Source: Omphiscola glabra | Taxonomy: Eukaryota > Mollusca > Gastropoda > Lymnaeidae | Assembly: GCA_964017045.1 (NCBI GenBank) | Contig: OZ024798.1 | Span: 32,106,347 to 32,170,346, forward strand | DNA length: 64,000 nucleotides | Direction of reading: 5' to 3' | In this document: positions 59,632 to 64,000 of the stretch, piece after piece | Layout: every line of letters begins with the position of its first letter | Numbering within the stretch: position 1 is the stretch's first letter | Notes under the pieces: generated by a model | What the model was told of the DNA's origin: nothing | What the model saw: the letters and a program-made list of their open reading frames with translations, nothing else | Database searches by the model: none | Made by a program: the position numbers and the translations under genes

Positions 59632-60224
59632 TTACAAACGACATAATGGTAGCACCAAATACCATGGCCTGATATTGGGGCAATTCAAGCTAAGCAAGGA
59701 GTCGTCCATTAAATACGTCACGCTATTTTTGACAGCCCAGTCGATGTAGGCAGCTACGGATAGGACAGTCCTCCGTTCGTATCTGTGTAATGAGGCTAGT
59801 TTCCACCAGGGGTCGCTCTTACTCGGTCGCGGAATGTTTCGGTAGCGCTCACGTGCCGTGAGCCACTCGTCACGTAAATCGTCTTTGAGACAGGCTTCTC
59901 GCGCCTCACAGGTATCAGCCCTCTCTTTCTGCTTCACCCCAGCGTGACTAGGGACCCATTTGAGGATAACCGCTTCGCCACGTGCGTGGATATCGTCTAC
60001 TGTCTCGTAAATGGCGTTGAACACTGGACCCTGAAATCTCCTCTGAAGGAGGTATTCCCCACCCTCGGGTACTCTATTGTTGCGCCGTATCCAATTGGAT
60101 TATCCCATGCAACACATGAATCGTCAGTTAGGACTTTCATCACTTGGTCTGTGAAAGCTGCTATCGTCCTCAGAGCTTCTTCCTTCTGGGCCTCTGGAGG
60201 GCTGGCCTTTGTCCCCCACTGCAT
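59632..60224 (-). pseudogene. LINE RNase H domain, frameshifted remnant
   Basis: Minus-strand frame 60224-59997 contains VLTDDSC then GYGATIEYP, matching the first catalytic strand (TDGS, here with TDDS) of an RNase H domain. Frame 60024-59632 continues with ILKWVPSHAGV and KERAD, the conserved W-V-P-S-H-x-G-x-x-x-N/E-E-x-A-D motif, and then a C-terminal SLHRYERRTVLS / YLMDDSLLSLNC region typical of RNase H-bearing non-LTR retrotransposons. The two parts lie in different frames, so it is broken. No reverse transcriptase is present in the window. Confidence 0.8.
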
Positions 60225-60238
60225 TTGTCAGTGACAGA

Positions 60239-61235
60239 CGTATATCTGAAAGGTTAAAGCATTTCATGCGGGTGCCATGCCGGGATCAGCCACATTTTCT
60301 CCCTGTTAGGTAAGGGCAGGATATCTCCAGATCGTTTACCACACACATAAAGGAGGGTATTTCTTGACTAGTAGGCTTTACCACATTGCTTACAGACATA
60401 AAAAGTTGTTGTTTTTGTTGTCTTGCTGCCAGAACAACCGCATGAAGACATACACGTATGGAATTTGGCTGAGTCTATTTTACTGTTTCATTAGGATTTT
60501 AAAATTATAATGTTATATAGATTTCATTATAAATTCAATGCAAGTATATTTAAAAGATATTTATCATCGTAAGGTATAAAAGATGTTTTAAATCCCACAA
60601 TTACATTTGAACAAACTGAGGTCACCTAGTGCAGCAAGGTCAATAAAACAAACTTTTAAATATTTACATCCGAATTTCGGCTAAAACTGGACGCCATTTT
60701 AATGCAAAAATCTTATTTGAACAAACCGAAAAGGATGGGAACCGAAAAGAATTGTTTCGGGGGATTTATTTGTATGCCCCATTCCTCAAAAAGAGAAAAC
60801 TTGTAGTAGCCAATCAGAACCGGTATGACAAACGTCTTTGTGTGACCTACTCTGTGGCGTGCCACTTGGATATAGAATGTTGATGCAATGCTGGCGTCGA
60901 TTGGCTATCTTTGAACACGTCATCTCGGCCCACGACAAGGGAAGAGAAATGTGTATGATAAGGTTTTCCCATTTAAAAAACTCATCTACTTTGTAGCACT
61001 TATTCGAAGATAGAAGATTATTTAGATTTCCCAAAATAAAGTCTGTTATTTAAACAAATACAGACTTTTTTGTAATTAATCTGATATATTATAGAAACAT
61101 ATCAGAGACATTGATAAATCCTCCGGAAATTTTTTCTAGTACTATTTTATAATTCTGACGCCATAAGAAAATTTAACAGGACACTACAGACAATGGACAG
61201 ACGACTGTTCCCATCCTTACCTGGTTTGAATATAG
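60239..61235. other. unique sequence, no gene seen
   Basis: May hold more decayed LINE sequence next to the RNase H remnant, but no motif is readable. Confidence 0.35.
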
Positions 61236-61478
61236 CCTCGTGATCTCTTCCTCTCTCTCAACTCTCTATCTCTCTCTCTCTCTCTTCCTACCTCTCTCTT
61301 CCCTCTCTCACTCTCCATATTTCAACTTTCTCTCCCCCTCCCGTTCTCTCCCTCTCCAGTTACCTCTCTCTCGCTCTACTTTCTATATCCCTCTCTCTCT
61401 CTCTCTCTCTTTGTGTGTGTGTTTGGGTGTGTGTGTGTGTGTGTGTGTTTGGGTGTGTGTGTGTGTGTGTGTGTGTTT
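61236..61478. repeat. CT-rich then GT microsatellite
   Basis: About 170 bp of ctctct-type repeats followed directly by tgtgtg blocks with gggtg interruptions. Confidence 0.93.
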
Positions 61479-62620
61479 TGAAGGCACCACAAAACTAAGG
61501 TCACTTCTACCCGATTACAATAATTGCTTCAACTCTTCACGTTGTTATGAGGTAAAGTGGAGCAGCTTTAAGGTCTGAAAGGGAAAATACTCTTTTGAAA
61601 AGGACGACAATGCCAGCATATCAGCCCCTGACGCGGTAATGGATGCTCCTAGTACTTCCCGCACAGCGGCCATCTTTGTAAGTGTGCGATGTGATGTTAT
61701 AAATGAGCACTCCTCTACACACAACTTCTGAGCGACTCATTAGAGTTAGTGTGAGCAAGCTCCAAAATGTGTTTGATACCAATTTTGACCCATATGTATT
61801 TGTATCTTCAATTCTGTTGCATTACTATAGTGCTGTCGAACTTTATATTTTTGTTTCCAACATCTTGTCCTGCATTAATCAACATGGCTGCTTCCACGTT
61901 CATTTTCCATCGATTTCAAATTTTTTTTTTAATTCCAAAAAAGCTCGCGCATTGTTTTCAGTTTTTTTTACCGTCTTTGTTCTAGAATCAGAATGATGCT
62001 ATTTTGAAAGAAACCGTTAAAAACAATGTCAAGGTCTTGGTTGGGTAATGTAAAATTAAATATATTGCAGGAGCGTACATCTGTGTGTGTGTGTGCGTGC
62101 GTGCTTGATGTGTGTGTGTGTGTGTGTGCGAGTAGTGGGATAAGAGAGGGGATGGGGGAGCGTCGGAGTTACAAAAGAAAGGAGATGGAAATTTTCACAT
62201 GCTCCAGGAGAGTGATAAACCACGTAATCTTGATGGAGGTGAAATCAACTTCAATGCCTTGAGTTACACTCACCCATTCCAATCGCGTGGCTGACGCACA
62301 TGAAACACGACCAAATGATGGGGACTGTGAAATATGTGATACACCCTTGGGAAGACAAGGGAAACAACCCAAAGTTCGTTTAACGTTTGTATTTTATGCG
62401 TGTGGGTTAATCTTCATTTCCATCTGAGCTTTCCGATTCAAATCCTTTTTTTTCGTTTAAAGTATTTTTACGTCATAATTGTTTCTACAGCTGTTTGAAC
62501 AAAGATCATACTTGAAAGCGCGGCTTGGCGAGTGGTGGGATTCGGTCATAAAAATCTTGTAGCCGACACGAGATCAATACTTTCATGAATAGCGGGAAAT
62601 GCTTGTTGAACACTCGAAAT
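61479..62620. other. unique sequence; possible small exon
   Basis: A segment 61484-61551 lies between a tg-rich stretch ending in gaag and a gtaaag donor and is open in one frame (see findings). A short GT microsatellite lies at 62082-62130. No firm gene. Confidence 0.3.
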
Positions 62621-62762
62621 CAGTGACGTGGCCCGGATTGGTCAGTGGCGTAGCTAGGGTTGGTCAGTGGCGTAGCGAGGGTTGGTCAGTGACGTAGCTA
62701 GGGTTGGTCAGTGGCCTAGCTATATATAGGATTGGTCAGTGAAGAAGCTAGGGCTGGTGTCA
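62621..62762. repeat. 22-bp array made from a MITE end
   Basis: Six copies of cagtggcgtagctagggttg plus gt, i.e. the MITE terminus with a few flank bases. Confidence 0.88.
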
Positions 62763-62911
62763 ACAGGGGAAGGCCAAGATTTTTGCTGTTCCCTTCCCAC
62801 GAAAACATTAGGGACTCAGCAGTTGGCCTAAAATGCCGCCCCTCCATATGAAAATACAAGAGTATTGCCAGGGGAGGACCCCGCGTCCGCACCGCCCCTC
62901 CTATGCCACAG
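62643..62911. mobile_element. MITE with amplified left end
   Basis: The left end is the cagtggcgtagctaggg array. The right end gcccctcctatgccacag is roughly its inverse. No clean target duplication. Confidence 0.5.
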
Positions 62912-63466
62912 CTTGATATGTTTTCATGTTGCTTTTAATATAGAATTTTGACAAAAATCAGTGAATTAACTTTGTATTTCTATGCTATAAAAGACGCACG
63001 GTTACTAAATGGTAATCTTATAAAATATTTTTTTGACGCCAATGTAACTTAAAACGTGAAGTGTTATTTTTTAAATTAGGGAAATATTTAAGTGTGAGTT
63101 TTATATGACGTCTATTTTTACCACGGTATCTCCAACACCAGGTCATGTATTCTAGCATTTAAGAATAATATTAATATTTCTTTTACGAAGTTATATAAAT
63201 GTTTTTTTGGAACAAAAATTATGAATCCAAGCCGGAATTTAATATCTAGTAAATAGCACACGAATATTCTGGAGTCTGCAAAAGTTGTGATATAAAATAA
63301 ACTCATGCGCTTACTAATGTCTGGTCACAGCGCATATTTCTGGAATACATGTTTGCTGGAAAGCGATTTTTCATTTGACGTCGAATGTTTAATGCATCCC
63401 CTGCATGTCAAGCAGCATTCAAACCAACATCTCCACTCCCGTACTACACGCATTAGACACAGTCCC
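62912..63466. other. AT-rich unique sequence
   Basis: No gene recognised. Confidence 0.4.
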
Positions 63467-64000
63467 ACACGTGTAGCATGCTGTCACTCCATGACCCTCC
63501 AACTCCAGTCCCACACTTGTAGCATGCTGTCACTCCATGACCCTCCAATTACAGTCCCACACTTGTAGCATGCTGTCTCTCCATGACCCTCCAACTCCAG
63601 TCCCACACTTGTAGCATGTTGTCACTCCATGACCCTCCAACTACAGTCCCACACTTGTAGCATGCTGTCACTCCATGACCCTCCAACTCCAGTCCCACAC
63701 TTGTAGCATGCTGTCACTCCATGACCCTCCAATTACAGTCCCACACTTGTAACATGCTGTCTCTCCATGACCCTCCAACTCCAGTCCAACACTTGTAGTA
63801 TGCTGTCACTCCATGACCCTCCAACTCCAGTCCCAGACTTGTAGCATGCTGTCACTCCATGACCCTCCAACTCCAGTCCCAGATTTGTATCATACTGTCT
63901 CTCAATGACCCTCCAACTCCAGTCCCAGATTTGTATCATACTGTGTCTCTATGACCCTCCAACTCCAGTCCCAGATTTGTATCATACTGTCTCTCTATGA
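63467..64000. repeat. 46-bp minisatellite running off the window end
   Basis: The unit contains cagtcccacacttgtagcat and gctgtcactccatgaccctc. At least 11 copies; later copies change to cagatttgtatcatactg. The true length is unknown. Confidence 0.95.

Overview
The window looks like animal nuclear DNA, most likely from a gastropod mollusc. It has no bacterial-type operons, no rRNA or tRNA genes and no CRISPR. It has candidate spliceosomal splice sites, hAT and MITE transposons with 8-bp target-site duplications, non-LTR retrotransposon remnants and tRNA-like SINE copies. Three short elements (9383, 36649, 50476) resemble the SPIN / OposCharlie1 group of Charlie-type hATs. Elements of that group are known from tetrapods, a triatomine bug and the pond snail Lymnaea, so a freshwater pulmonate snail is my best guess. 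This is inference only.

The dominant content is tandem repeats. I count about 50 separate minisatellite or microsatellite arrays, roughly 24 kb by hand tally, over a third of the window. Each has its own unit. The largest are at 5963-7778 (18 bp), 10945-12485 (37 bp), 15282-16536 (36 bp), 30869-32356 (13 bp), 43744-45869 (36 bp) and 51975-52965 (CATC/CATT). Nearly all long open reading frames here come from arrays whose unit contains no stop and are not genes. Several arrays lie inside transposable elements or are built from their ends: the hAT at 21506-23205, the hAT at 50949-51419, a SINE-like copy at 53040-53662, a MITE end at 62621-62762 and a hAT end at 33887-34092. This suggests that transposons seed minisatellites here.

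Only two gene candidates stand out. (1) 25134-25221 (+) is a small exon between a good acceptor and a good donor. It starts with ATG, encodes a signal-peptide-like sequence and ends in phase 1. (2) 15259-16602 (-) is an uninterrupted 447-codon frame with an N-terminal signal peptide, about 35 copies of a 12-residue repeat carrying two N-glycosylation sequons each, and AATAAA just after the stop. It may be a secreted repeat glycoprotein or a chance reading of a minisatellite. Recognisable pseudogenes are a hAT transposase C-terminus (22792-23010), a LINE ORF2 C-terminus (26012-26143) and a LINE RNase H domain (59632-60224, minus).

Layout: 1-9 kb arrays plus one hAT MITE; 9-20 kb arrays, a SPIN-like element, a SINE and the repeat-protein frame; 20-24 kb an array split by a 1.7-kb hAT; 24-33 kb the signal-peptide exon, LINE tail and more arrays; 33-43 kb mostly unique AT-rich DNA with nested MITE/hAT insertions; 43-56 kb large arrays with small transposons; 56-64 kb mostly unique DNA with an RNase H remnant and a terminal array that runs off the window.
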